Positions 1 to 7,932 of a stretch of 43,693 bases of DNA are shown one piece after another (position 1 is the first letter of the stretch; every line of letters begins with the position of its first letter). The DNA is from Acidimicrobiales bacterium (GTDB lineage Bacteria; Actinomycetota; Acidimicrobiia; Acidimicrobiales; UBA8190). The DNA is taken from positions 1 to 43,693 of the forward strand of contig DATKSK010000067.1 in the NCBI GenBank assembly GCA_035531755.1, given 5' to 3'. A program made the position numbers and the translations under genes. Under the pieces are notes generated by a model. It had not been told where the DNA came from. It was given only the letters and a program-made list of their open reading frames with translations, and ran no database searches.

Positions 1-117
1 CTGCTCGACGTGGCCGACCGGCACCGGGGCCGGGTCGACCCCGCCGCCATCGCCCCCACGGTGCAGTGGCGCAAGACGGCCAGCCGGCTGACGACCGCCG
101 GCGGGCCGGGCGCGTAG
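1..117 (+). CDS. C-terminal end of an unrecognised protein (partial)
   Basis: An open frame enters from the left edge and ends at TAG 115-117, leaving 38 residues of a C-terminus. The visible tail is basic and polar (ending TAGGPGA) with no motif I can assign. The codon pattern is GC3-rich and continuous up to the stop, which supports real coding. The next gene starts 127 bp downstream on the same strand, so the two could be co-transcribed. No function is offered. Confidence 0.5.
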   Translation: MLDVADRHRGRVDPAAIAPTVQWRKTASRLTTAGGPGA

Positions 118-244
118 ACGGTCGACGCCTGACCGTCGGGGAGGACGAACGCCCTGCTTCGGCGCGGGCGGGGCGCGTCCTGGACGGCACGGTACGGCCC
201 CGACCCCTGTCCTGTGCCGCCGCCGTGCGCGACCCTGAGAGGTC

Positions 245-2302
245 ATGATGCCTGAGGCGGTGAAGTTCCTGGCGCTGGTGGCGTTGCTCGTCCTCGGTGC
301 GTGGGGATGGGGGGCTGCGGCCGTGGCGGCCCTGGGTCGCGCCGGGTGGGCGTCTGCGCGTGACGAGCTGCGCGCACCGCTGCAACTCGTCATCGGCGTG
401 TCGTTGTTCTTGGCGGCAGGCGGCATCCTGGTCGCCCTCGACGCGGCACGCCTTCCGTTCCTCCTCGGCTGGCACGTGATCGGCGCCGCACTCCTGCTCC
501 CGCGAATCTGGGCGGGGACCCGGCGGTTCGTCTCTCCCGACGCTCGCACGCTGGTGGGTGGACTGGCCCTCGCCGCGGGAGGGCTCTTCTTGCTGCTCGT
601 CTCGCTCGGTCTCGCCATCGGCTATGTCTTCTACAACCAGTACGACGACGACCCGGCGTACATCTACCTGGCGAAGCGGCTCCTGGGCACCGGGGGCCTG
701 ATCGACCCCTTCAATGCCCGGCGGATGACGAGCTACGGCGGCGCCACCCTCTACCACGCGCTCTTCCTCGACGTGACGGGGAACTCCTCCATCCGGGGAT
801 TCGAATTCACCTTCGCTGTGGTCCTGCTGGTCGTGGTCACCGTGGGCACATTCCGGCGCCGGTGGATCGCCCTCGGCACCGTGGTCCTCGGCATCGGGGT
901 CATGGCCGGCCACAGCATCGGGCCGATCCAGAACCTCAGCCCGACCCTGTCAGCAGCCGCGCTGTCGTTGGCGACGTACCAGCTCCTGGGCAAGGTGCGC
1001 AGAGCCCCGGATGCTGACCAGCCATGGCTGTTCGTCGTCATCGGCGTCGTGCTCGGGGGAATCCTGGCATTGCGCTTCTACTATCTGTTCTCCGTCGTCG
1101 TGGCAGCCATCATCGCAATCGTCTTCGCCCGGCGGCGCCGCGCCATTCGAGCCGTCGCCGTGTGCGGGCTCGCCGGACTGCTGTCGGTCGCCGGTTGGGC
1201 CGTCGCCTCCTACCGATCGTCGCGGACACCACTGTTCCCGCTCGTCGAGGGCAACTACGACCCGTCGTATCCGGTCGGGCCGAACCCGTTCGCGGGTGGC
1301 GTCGGCGAGTACCTGCGCCATCTCGGCAGCGTCATCAATGGCTACGGGGTCGGGTGGGTCGCAATCGGTTGCATCGGCATCGCCGTGGGCGCCCTCGTCA
1401 TCGGTCGCCGCGCACGAACGGACCCGAACCACGTCGCCCCGTTGCGCCATCCCGACCGCCAGGAGCTTGTGGTCCTCCTGGGCGCGGGGATCGGGTGCCT
1501 GGTCCAGCTCGTCGTCTACACCGTCGTCTTCTCGGGGTTCGCCGGCTACGAGATCGACCGCTTCGAGGGTCCCAGCACGCTGGCATGCGGTCTGTTCGCC
1601 GTTCACCTCTTCTGGCCGTGCCGTGATCCCGCCGTCGCCTCCGCCCGGCCCCGACGCGCGCCGCGACACGCCCCAACGACGCGCCGCGGTCCGCTCAGGC
1701 GCCTCGGCCCCACCGTTCCCTGGCGGGTACCGGCCAGGTTGGCGCTCGGCACCTTCGCCGTGGTGGGTCTGACATGCGTCATGTTCGGTGGGACGCCGCG
1801 CTCGTATTGGGATGCGACCCGCAGCAACGTTCGCAACGCCTGGGACATCCTGCAGGGGTCTTCCGGCTTCGTCGACCGGTACGTACTCGTGGAAAAGGAA
1901 TACCGCCGGATGAACCGGACCGTGCCACGGGGTGCGACGGTCCTCGCCGCGGTCGACGAACCGAGCCTTTTGAGCTTTTCGCGCTTTCACTTCGCCACGC
2001 TGGACCTGGCGGGCGCCGCCTCACCCGCGCCGCACATGCCCTACTTCAGGGGGGCGGCGGCCAAAGCGACGTACCTGCGGCGACTGGGGTACCAGTACAT
2101 CCTGGCCGATGCCTCGACCGGTCCTGGTCTGTACGACCTGGACGCCTGGCGGCAGGAGCTGCACGCCCCCCAGTACAACTACCGTTCCTGGGCCCCGTAC
2201 TACTTCGACTGGGCCAAGTCGATCACCGATCTCGAGCACGACGGCAGGCACCGGGTGCGGTACGTCGGCACACTCGCCCTCATCGAGATCGGCGCCGGCT
2301 GA
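245..2302 (+). CDS. Polytopic membrane protein, GT-C glycosyltransferase-like
   Basis: This 685-residue protein has about 12 hydrophobic segments in its first 515 residues, then a soluble C-terminal domain of about 165 residues. The loop after the fourth helix (about residue 131) carries the acidic run YDDDPAYIYLAK; an acidic first large loop is the hallmark of lipid-linked-sugar GT-C transferases. That and the topology are what I see; the enzymatic role is inference. The C-terminal domain is rich in Tyr and Trp. The start is ATG 245, with ATG 248 as an alternative, and GAGAGG lies just upstream as ribosome binding site. I know of no characterised homologue. A generic exported-polysaccharide or cell-wall membrane protein remains possible. 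Confidence 0.75.
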   Translation: MMPEAVKFLALVALLVLGAWGWGAAAVAALGRAGWASARDELRAPLQLVIGVSLFLAAGGILVALDAARLPFLLGWHVIGAALLLPRIWAGTRRFVSPDARTLVGGLALAAGGLFLLLVSLGLAIGYVFYNQYDDDPAYIYLAKRLLGTGGLIDPFNARRMTSYGGATLYHALFLDVTGNSSIRGFEFTFAVVLLVVVTVGTFRRRWIALGTVVLGIGVMAGHSIGPIQNLSPTLSAAALSLATYQLLGKVRRAPDADQPWLFVVIGVVLGGILALRFYYLFSVVVAAIIAIVFARRRRAIRAVAVCGLAGLLSVAGWAVASYRSSRTPLFPLVEGNYDPSYPVGPNPFAGGVGEYLRHLGSVINGYGVGWVAIGCIGIAVGALVIGRRARTDPNHVAPLRHPDRQELVVLLGAGIGCLVQLVVYTVVFSGFAGYEIDRFEGPSTLACGLFAVHLFWPCRDPAVASARPRRAPRHAPTTRRGPLRRLGPTVPWRVPARLALGTFAVVGLTCVMFGGTPRSYWDATRSNVRNAWDILQGSSGFVDRYVLVEKEYRRMNRTVPRGATVLAAVDEPSLLSFSRFHFATLDLAGAASPAPHMPYFRGAAAKATYLRRLGYQYILADASTGPGLYDLDAWRQELHAPQYNYRSWAPYYFDWAKSITDLEHDGRHRVRYVGTLALIEIGAG

Positions 2303-2344
2303 ACGCGGCTGCGGCCGAGTCGAAACAACGACAGGGTGCCGCCC

Positions 2345-2857
2345 TCAGAAGATCCCGGCGGCGAGTCCCGCGGCGAAGGCGGCCCCCAGCTCGGCGGCCC
2401 GCTCCACCTCCGGCGCACCGGCCGCCCCCACGACGGTCACCGGCGCCAGCACCCGGCGCCAGCGCAGGCCGGAGGCGATGCGCTCGATGCTGGCCAGCGC
2501 CCCGTCGACGTCGGTGTCGCCCTTCACCAGCACGGCGTACGGCAGGCCTGCGGTGCGGTCCATGCACGGGTGGTAGATGCGCTCGAAGAAGTCCTTCATC
2601 GCACCCGACATGTAGCCGAAGTTGGCCGGCGTCACGAGCAGCACGCCGTGCGCCCACAGCACGTCCTCGGGGCCGGCCTGAAGGGCACCGACGGTGCGCA
2701 CCGTGACCTCGTCGCCGACGGCCTCGGCGGCCGCCGCCCGCGCGGCGTCGCGCAGCACGCCCGTCGACCCCGTGCGCGAATGCCACACCACCAGGAGGTG
2801 GCGGGCCTCGTCGCCGCCCGCGTCCCCGACGGCGTCGGTGCCCGCATCGTCGGCCAT
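2345..2857 (-). CDS. Flavodoxin-like / NAD(P)H-dependent FMN reductase family protein
   Basis: This 170-residue protein has the flavodoxin fold. Strand 1 (LLVVWHSRTGSTG) gives the phosphate-binding loop HSRTGSTG at about residues 23-30. A second FMN-contact region, LVTPANFGYMSGAMKDFFER, resembles flavodoxin-family reductases. It probably binds FMN and transfers electrons in the cytoplasm; the partner is unknown. An upstream reading frame extends further, but I chose ATG 2857: the FMN loop then lies near the N-terminus, and a TACGAT hexamer sits 6 nt upstream, as for other leaderless genes here. It is divergent from the MFS gene that starts 66 bp away, so the two may share a control region. 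Confidence 0.82.
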   Translation of the reverse strand: MADDAGTDAVGDAGGDEARHLLVVWHSRTGSTGVLRDAARAAAAEAVGDEVTVRTVGALQAGPEDVLWAHGVLLVTPANFGYMSGAMKDFFERIYHPCMDRTAGLPYAVLVKGDTDVDGALASIERIASGLRWRRVLAPVTVVGAAGAPEVERAAELGAAFAAGLAAGIF

Positions 2858-2863
2858 GCCCAG

Positions 2864-2869
2864 ATCGTA
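2864..2869 (-). promoter_or_regulatory. -10 element of leaderless promoter for the flavodoxin-like gene
   Basis: TACGAT read on the - strand ends 6 nt before the ATG at 2857, so transcription would start at or beside the start codon. Confidence 0.5.
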
Positions 2870-2911
2870 CGGACCGCGCCGGGCCCGGGCGGGACCCCGC
2901 CCCGGAGGTGG

Positions 2912-2917
2912 CATCAT
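2912..2917 (+). promoter_or_regulatory. Weak -10-like hexamer for the DHA2 MFS gene
   Basis: CATCAT keeps the A2 and T6 of TANNNT and ends 6 nt before ATG 2924. It fits the leaderless pattern of this window but lacks the first T. Confidence 0.3.
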
Positions 2918-2923
2918 CGGCGG

Positions 2924-4474
2924 ATGGCCGAAACCGACGCCACCGTGACCGTCACGGACGCGGCCCGCCCCGGCGGCGGGCGGACCGTGTCCTCGGGCAT
3001 GATCCTCGCCCTCGTCTGCGTGGGGCAGTTCATGGTCGTCCTGGATCTGTCGATCGTGAACGTGGCGCTGCCCTCCATGCAGCACGACCTGGGCTTCTCG
3101 ACCGCCGGCCTGCAGTGGGTGGTCAACGCCTACGCGCTGTCCTTCGGGGGGTTCCTGCTGCTCGGCGGCCGGGCCGCGGACCTGTTCGGGCGCCGACGCG
3201 TCTTCATGCTGGGGCTGTGCCTCTTCGCGGCGGCCAGCCTGGTGTGCGCCGTCGCCCAGAACCAGCTCATGCTGGTGGCGGCCCGCGCCCTGCAGGGACT
3301 GGGGGCGGCCGTGCTGTCACCGGCCACCCTGACGATCCTCACGATGACCTTCCGGGCCCCGGCCGAGCGGGCCCGCGCCCTGGGCATCTGGAGTGCCATG
3401 GCGGCCGTGGGGGGCGCCTCGGGGGCGCTGCTCGGCGGGATCCTCACCGACCTGCTGTCGTGGCGGTGGATCTTCTACGTCAACCTCCCCGTGGCGATCG
3501 GCGCGCTGGTGGCGGCGCGTGTCGTGTTGGCCGAGACCCGGGCGGAGGGGGAACGGCCCTCGCTCGACGTGCCCGGTGCCATCACCGTGACCGGGGGCCT
3601 CGTGGCCCTCGTCTACGCCGTGGCCGGCACGCACACCCATCCGTGGGGCTCGACCGCCACCGTCGTGCCGTTGGCGATCGCGCTCGTGTCCCTGGCGGTC
3701 TTCGTGGTCGTCGAGACGCGCGGGGCCCGATCGCCGCTCGTCCCCTTCCGGCTGTTCCGGTCGCGCGCCCTGAGCACCGCCAACCTCGCCATGCTCTTCC
3801 TCGGCGGGGCCATGTTCTCGATGTGGTTCTTCGTCTCGCTCTACCTGCAGGAGGTGCTTCGGTTCTCCCCGCTCGTCACGGGGCTCGGGTTCCTTCCCCA
3901 GACGGCCGCCATCGCCGCCGGGGCCCAGATCAGCTCGCGCCTCGTGCCCCGCATCGGCCCGCGCCTGCCCCTCGTCGCCGGCGCGCTCATGAGCGCGGGC
4001 GGCCTCCTGTGGCTGTCACGTGCCGGGCCCACCGGGTCGTACTGGGCCTCGGTGTTCGGGGGCGCCACCCTGGCCACGTTCGGCATGGGCACCGCCATGA
4101 CCCCGCTCGCCTTCGCGGCCACGGCCGGCGTGGCGCGCACCGAGGCGGGCCTCGCCTCGGGCGTGCTCAACACCAGCCGGCAGGTCGGCGCGTCCACGGC
4201 CCTCGCCGCCCTGGCCACCATCGCCGCCAACCGCACCCGTGCGATCCTCGGCACCGAGGGGCGCGCCGCGGCGCGATCGGTGGCCCACCAGGCCGCCGCG
4301 CTCACGGCGGGGTTCTCGCGGGGGCTGGCGGTGTCGTCGGCGATCGCCCTCGCGGGCGTCGTGGCCGGCTTCTTCCTCCCGCGCCAGACCAGGGCGGCCG
4401 TGGCCACCGTCACGGCCGTCGACGGCGGGGGCGTCAGGAGAACTGGCGCCAGTTCGCCACCGACGGATCGGTGA
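2924..4474 (+). CDS. DHA2-family (EmrB/QacA type) MFS drug:proton antiporter
   Basis: This 516-residue transporter has about 14 hydrophobic helices. Helix 1 carries the DHA2 signature VVLDLSIVNVALP. The loop between helices 2 and 3 has MFS motif A (GGRAADLFGRRRVF). Helix 5 carries the antiporter motif region (GGASGALLGGILTD). Family members export hydrophobic drugs or metabolites across the inner membrane against proton influx; the substrate cannot be read from sequence. ATG 2924 starts a short polar N-terminal tail of about 25 residues before helix 1. The 3' end overlaps the convergent dimethylformamidase-like gene by 41 bp, and a perfect 16-bp palindrome lies in that overlap. Confidence 0.9.
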   Translation: MAETDATVTVTDAARPGGGRTVSSGMILALVCVGQFMVVLDLSIVNVALPSMQHDLGFSTAGLQWVVNAYALSFGGFLLLGGRAADLFGRRRVFMLGLCLFAAASLVCAVAQNQLMLVAARALQGLGAAVLSPATLTILTMTFRAPAERARALGIWSAMAAVGGASGALLGGILTDLLSWRWIFYVNLPVAIGALVAARVVLAETRAEGERPSLDVPGAITVTGGLVALVYAVAGTHTHPWGSTATVVPLAIALVSLAVFVVVETRGARSPLVPFRLFRSRALSTANLAMLFLGGAMFSMWFFVSLYLQEVLRFSPLVTGLGFLPQTAAIAAGAQISSRLVPRIGPRLPLVAGALMSAGGLLWLSRAGPTGSYWASVFGGATLATFGMGTAMTPLAFAATAGVARTEAGLASGVLNTSRQVGASTALAALATIAANRTRAILGTEGRAAARSVAHQAAALTAGFSRGLAVSSAIALAGVVAGFFLPRQTRAAVATVTAVDGGGVRRTGASSPPTDR

Positions 4475-6569
4475 CCGACGCCGGGCCGGTACCGAACACC
4501 GCGAAGACGTTCTCCATCATCCGCTCCAACACGGGCGTGACACCGGGGACCGCCGGGCGCACGATGTTGGCGCCGATGAGCGGGGCGTCGGCGAGCCTGG
4601 AGACGAACGCCGCCGACCCGGTGGCGAGGACGCCGCCGCCGCCCGGCGCGCTGTAGTAGGTCATGTCCGAGAACCGCCCCGGGCCGCGGTTGGCCACGGG
4701 CGAGTGGGCGAGGATCATGACGTCGTCGGGCCCGCCCAGCCCGGGCTCGTAGCGGTCGTACTCGCCCTGCACCACGCCCGGGAGGTGCTGGCCGTCGACG
4801 AGGCCGGTCCCCTGGAACACCCACGCGGCGGCGTCGACCACGACCAGGTCGGCGTTGGCGCCGACGTCGGCGTACTGCGAGCCCACGAGCTGCTGCTCGG
4901 GCCGGGGGTCGGGACCGTCGGGCCAGTTGGCGGTCACCTCGGCCGGGTCGATGCCCCACAGGGGGTCCTCGTGGGCGAAGTCGGTCTTGTAACAGACCTG
5001 GTGCCGGTCGGCACCCAGGGGCGACGGCTCCAGCCGGATGTGGCGGTAGACGGCGTTCGCCCCGAGGAACGCCAGGTTCACACCCTGACCGACGGCCCGC
5101 GACGCCCCGTCGCGCATGGCGCTCGACCAGTACTCGTCGTGGCCCAGGCTGAACAGGCAGCGGTGGCGGAGGAGCCGGTCGGGCTGCTGGTGCAGGTCGA
5201 TGTCGGTGATGTAGGTCACGTCGAGGCCGAGGCGTTCCGCCAGGAAGACGACGGGGTACTCGTTGCCCATGAAGTCCGGTGCGCCCCACCCCCGCTGGTC
5301 GTAGGGCCGGTCGAAGGAGACGACCCGCGAGCGGTTGGCGCCGCCGGACTCGCCCCCGCCGCTGCTGCCGGGCCCGACGTACAGGCTCCGACCCCCGTAG
5401 GCGTTGTAGGCCTGCCAGGTCGTGACCGAGTGCATGACGGCGTAGGCCGCCGTGCTGTCGTCGTCGCGGACGCACAGAGGGATGTAGCCGGCGTGCAGGC
5501 CACCGTCGTCGCCCGTCAGCTTGATGAGGTACGCGCCAGGGGGCCAGGCGTGGTCGATGCCGATCCGGGTCGTGGGGCGCCACTGGCACTCGACCATGTT
5601 CGTGCCGGGGGCCACCGTCGCCGCCGGCTGGGCCGCCGCCGGCGCCATCCATCCTGAGCGCCACACCAGGCGGCCTCCCAGCCCGCCGTAGTACCCCATC
5701 CGGTACAGCTCGACCCGGTAGGGGACCGCCGGCGGGTCGACGAACAGGGTCACCTCGTCGCCGAGCACCGCGCTCACACGGTCGGCGTAGCCGTAGATGC
5801 GCGTGTCGGCGCCCATCACCCAGTCGAGCGTCCCTGGCCGCTGGTTCTCGTCGACCACCCAGTCGGCACTGGGGACGAGCACCCCGCTGTCGAGGATCAC
5901 CACGCGCACCTTGTCGGGGGTGGCGGGCCGGGCACGGCCGGCGGGTCGGCTCCTCGTCGCCCGCCGCGCCTCCTCCGAGGCGACCCGGTCGACCTCCCAC
6001 GCCGCGCCCCCCAGGGCGGCGAGCCCGATGCCCACACCGCCGACGACCAGGAGCCGGCGCCGGCCGATCGGCACCCGGGGTTCGTCACGCCCGGAGTCCC
6101 CGCGCCGATCGTCGCGCACCCGGGCGTCGAGCTCCCGGGCGAGCCCGTCGAGCAGCCTCCGACCGGCCCCCCGATCGGTGCCGGCCCGCTCGCTCGTCGG
6201 CCAGGTGCGCATGGCGACCCGGCAGCCCCCGTCGGGGGTCGCCGCCACCGTCACGCGCAGCGCCTGGCCCCCGGAACGCAACGTCGGACCGTGGCGGCCG
6301 GAGATCACGCCCTGGGCCTCGTCGGCCCTGAGCTCCATGTGCAGCGCCTCTCCCGCCGCCGTCACGAGGTGCACCGCTCGATCGGCCGGCAGGGGGAGGA
6401 GGACCTCGTCGTCGACGGCGCGGGGGTCGTCGCCGGTCCGAGCCCGCCGCGCCATCCGGCGCCGGATGCCGGGCTCCCGCCCGAAGGCGATCCCGATCGC
6501 CGCCGCTGCGAACAGCACGGTGGTGGCGATGAGCACCACGAGGCCCGAGGTCGACGACACGGCGCCCAT
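4434..6569 (-). CDS. Membrane-anchored protein with N,N-dimethylformamidase large-subunit-like domain
   Basis: This 711-residue protein has an unusual layout. A transmembrane helix (residues about 10-28) is followed by a small domain (about 50-155) whose pattern resembles SRPBCC/cyclase folds. A second hydrophobic segment preceded by RRR (about 170-190) follows, then a region of about 490 residues resembling the large (beta) subunit of N,N-dimethylformamidase. In the last part are YRMGYYGG, a Tyr/Trp-rich core, GNEYPVVFLAERLGLDVTY, and GHDEYWS near residue 476. Characterised DMFases are iron amidohydrolases with Tyr/Glu ligands, to my knowledge; whether those ligands are kept here needs alignment. 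The two helices would place the first domain in the cytoplasm and the large one outside. RRR before helix 2 looks like a Tat signal but is internal. The start is ATG 6569; an in-frame GTG 39 bp upstream is less likely. Confidence 0.72.
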   Translation of the reverse strand: MGAVSSTSGLVVLIATTVLFAAAAIGIAFGREPGIRRRMARRARTGDDPRAVDDEVLLPLPADRAVHLVTAAGEALHMELRADEAQGVISGRHGPTLRSGGQALRVTVAATPDGGCRVAMRTWPTSERAGTDRGAGRRLLDGLARELDARVRDDRRGDSGRDEPRVPIGRRRLLVVGGVGIGLAALGGAAWEVDRVASEEARRATRSRPAGRARPATPDKVRVVILDSGVLVPSADWVVDENQRPGTLDWVMGADTRIYGYADRVSAVLGDEVTLFVDPPAVPYRVELYRMGYYGGLGGRLVWRSGWMAPAAAQPAATVAPGTNMVECQWRPTTRIGIDHAWPPGAYLIKLTGDDGGLHAGYIPLCVRDDDSTAAYAVMHSVTTWQAYNAYGGRSLYVGPGSSGGGESGGANRSRVVSFDRPYDQRGWGAPDFMGNEYPVVFLAERLGLDVTYITDIDLHQQPDRLLRHRCLFSLGHDEYWSSAMRDGASRAVGQGVNLAFLGANAVYRHIRLEPSPLGADRHQVCYKTDFAHEDPLWGIDPAEVTANWPDGPDPRPEQQLVGSQYADVGANADLVVVDAAAWVFQGTGLVDGQHLPGVVQGEYDRYEPGLGGPDDVMILAHSPVANRGPGRFSDMTYYSAPGGGGVLATGSAAFVSRLADAPLIGANIVRPAVPGVTPVLERMMENVFAVFGTGPASVTDPSVANWRQFS
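4440..4455. repeat. 16-bp perfect palindrome in the overlap of convergent gene ends
   Basis: GAACTGGCGCCAGTTC is self-complementary over all 16 bases. It falls in the 41 bp where the MFS gene and the dimethylformamidase-like gene overlap tail to tail. It could form a hairpin in both transcripts. Although it contains GAAC and GTTC, the 8-bp spacing is wrong for a LexA box. Confidence 0.5.
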
Positions 6570-6622
6570 GGTGGCCCACGGGCGCCGGATCGTCGGGACG
6601 GGCCCCACCGTCGTGCGTGCAG

Positions 6623-6640
6623 AGCGAACGTATGTTCGCT
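6623..6640. promoter_or_regulatory. LexA operator (SOS box)
   Basis: AGCGAAC-GTAT-GTTCGCT is a 7-bp perfect inverted repeat with a 4-bp spacer. It contains CGAAC-N4-GTTCG (6625-6638), the Gram-positive/actinobacterial LexA consensus core GAAC-N4-GTTC. Its last base is the first base of the likely -10 hexamer TACGGT (6640-6645), so bound LexA would cover the promoter of the radical SAM gene. The divergent gene starts 54 bp away on the other side and might also be affected. Confidence 0.85.
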
Positions 6641-6645
6641 ACGGT
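6640..6645 (+). promoter_or_regulatory. -10 element of SOS-regulated leaderless promoter
   Basis: TACGGT ends 6 nt before GTG 6652 and adjoins the LexA box. It supports 6652 as the true start of the downstream gene. Confidence 0.55.
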
Positions 6646-6651
6646 GGCCGA

Positions 6652-7851
6652 GTGCTCGAGCCCCCGCCCGCGCCCCACGCCGCGCCCCACGCCGCGGCCC
6701 GATCCGCGCCCCGATCCGCGGCTGGGCCGACGCCCCGGCCCGAGCCCCGCCCGGTGGCGTTGCGCTGGCGGCGGGCGGAGGACGACGGCGGCCAGCCCAT
6801 GCTCTTCCCGGAGGAGGAGGTCGTCGACCGCCGCGTGGGCGTCGGCGAGTACCGCGGCCTGGAGTTCCTCCACGTGAACGCCCGGCGGGTCATCAACGAG
6901 GTGCCCGCGGCGTCGCGCATGCCGTTCCGCTACACCATCAATGCGTACCGCGGGTGCAGCCACGCGTGCACCTACTGCTTCGCCCGGCCCACGCACGAGT
7001 ACCTCGGGCTCGGGATCGGCGAGGACTTCGAGCGCAAGCTGGTCGTCAAGGTGAACGCGGTCGAGCGCGTGCGCGCCGAGTTGCGGTCGGCCACGTGGCG
7101 GGGCGACCACATCGCCATGGGGACCAACACCGACCCGTACCAGCGCGCCGAGGGCCGGTACCACCTGACGCAGGGGATCGTGCGGGAGCTCGGGGAAGCC
7201 CGCAACCCCTTTTCGATCCTGACCAAGTCGACACTGATCCTGCGCGACCTCGATCTCCTGGTGGCCGCGGCGGCGCGCACCGACGTGCACTGCAACCTCT
7301 CCATCGGGACACTCGACGAGGAGGTCTGGAAGGCGACCGAGCCCGGCACGCCCCACCCCCGCCGCCGCGTGGAGGCGGTGCGGCGCCTCAACGACGCGGG
7401 GATACCGACCGGGGTGCTCGTGGCACCGGTCATCCCCGGCTGGTCGGACTCCGCCGAGCAACTCGCCGAGGTGGCGGCCGCCTGCGCGGAGGCCGGGGCG
7501 GTGTTCGTGACACCGATCCCGCTCCACCTGCGCCGCGGGGTCAAGGAGCACTTCCTCGGGGTCCTGGCCCGCGAGCGCCCCGACCTCCACGCCGAGCTGG
7601 CACCCCGGTACCGGCGTTCCGCCTACCTGTCGCGCGCCGAGCAGGAGGCGATCACGGCGCGCGTGCATGTCGTGGTGGGCCCGACCCGTCGCCGGCGCAG
7701 CAGGGCCGACACCTTCGGGCACCCCGAGGCCACCGCGATCGATGCCGGGCCGCCGAGGCCAGCCGGTGGTGTCGTCGACCCTCGCCCCGCCGGACCGGCC
7801 GGCGGTGCGGGCCCGGCGCCGTCCGTCGAGCAGCTCGCACTTCTCCCCTGA
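6652..7851 (+). CDS. Rv2578c-family radical SAM protein, SOS-regulated
   Basis: This 399-residue protein carries the radical SAM cluster motif CSHACTYC (Cys102, Cys106, Cys109) for a [4Fe-4S] cluster that cleaves S-adenosylmethionine. Around it are the family-typical RYTINAYRGC, FARPTHEYL, GTNTDPYQRAEGRY and ILTKSTLILRDLDLL. The sequence matches what I recall of M. tuberculosis Rv2578c, whose gene has a LexA box; the reaction and substrate are not known to me. GTG 6652 is chosen because a -10 hexamer lies 6 nt upstream. A GTG at 6754 would begin just before LRWRRAED, where the family homology begins, so the first 34 Pro/Ala-rich residues may be lineage-specific. The Pro/Ala-rich tail of about 40 residues is also poorly conserved. 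It converges on the TrpB2 gene. Confidence 0.88.
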   Translation: MLEPPPAPHAAPHAAARSAPRSAAGPTPRPEPRPVALRWRRAEDDGGQPMLFPEEEVVDRRVGVGEYRGLEFLHVNARRVINEVPAASRMPFRYTINAYRGCSHACTYCFARPTHEYLGLGIGEDFERKLVVKVNAVERVRAELRSATWRGDHIAMGTNTDPYQRAEGRYHLTQGIVRELGEARNPFSILTKSTLILRDLDLLVAAAARTDVHCNLSIGTLDEEVWKATEPGTPHPRRRVEAVRRLNDAGIPTGVLVAPVIPGWSDSAEQLAEVAAACAEAGAVFVTPIPLHLRRGVKEHFLGVLARERPDLHAELAPRYRRSAYLSRAEQEAITARVHVVVGPTRRRRSRADTFGHPEATAIDAGPPRPAGGVVDPRPAGPAGGAGPAPSVEQLALLP

Positions 7852-7932
7852 GGCGTCGAGCGGCTCCGGGCGGTGGCCTCCGTCACCGGGACCGGCGTCA
7901 GGCCGGGTGCCCCGTGGCGCCGCACCGCCATA

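Noticed and set aside
4440-4455. Second LexA box (GAAC...GTTC)
   Set aside because: The half-sites are 8 bp apart instead of 4, and the site lies at the 3' ends of two genes.
5999-6065. Tat signal peptide in the DMFase-like protein
   Set aside because: The RRR plus hydrophobic stretch is about 170 residues from the N-terminus, after another helix, so a second membrane helix is more likely.
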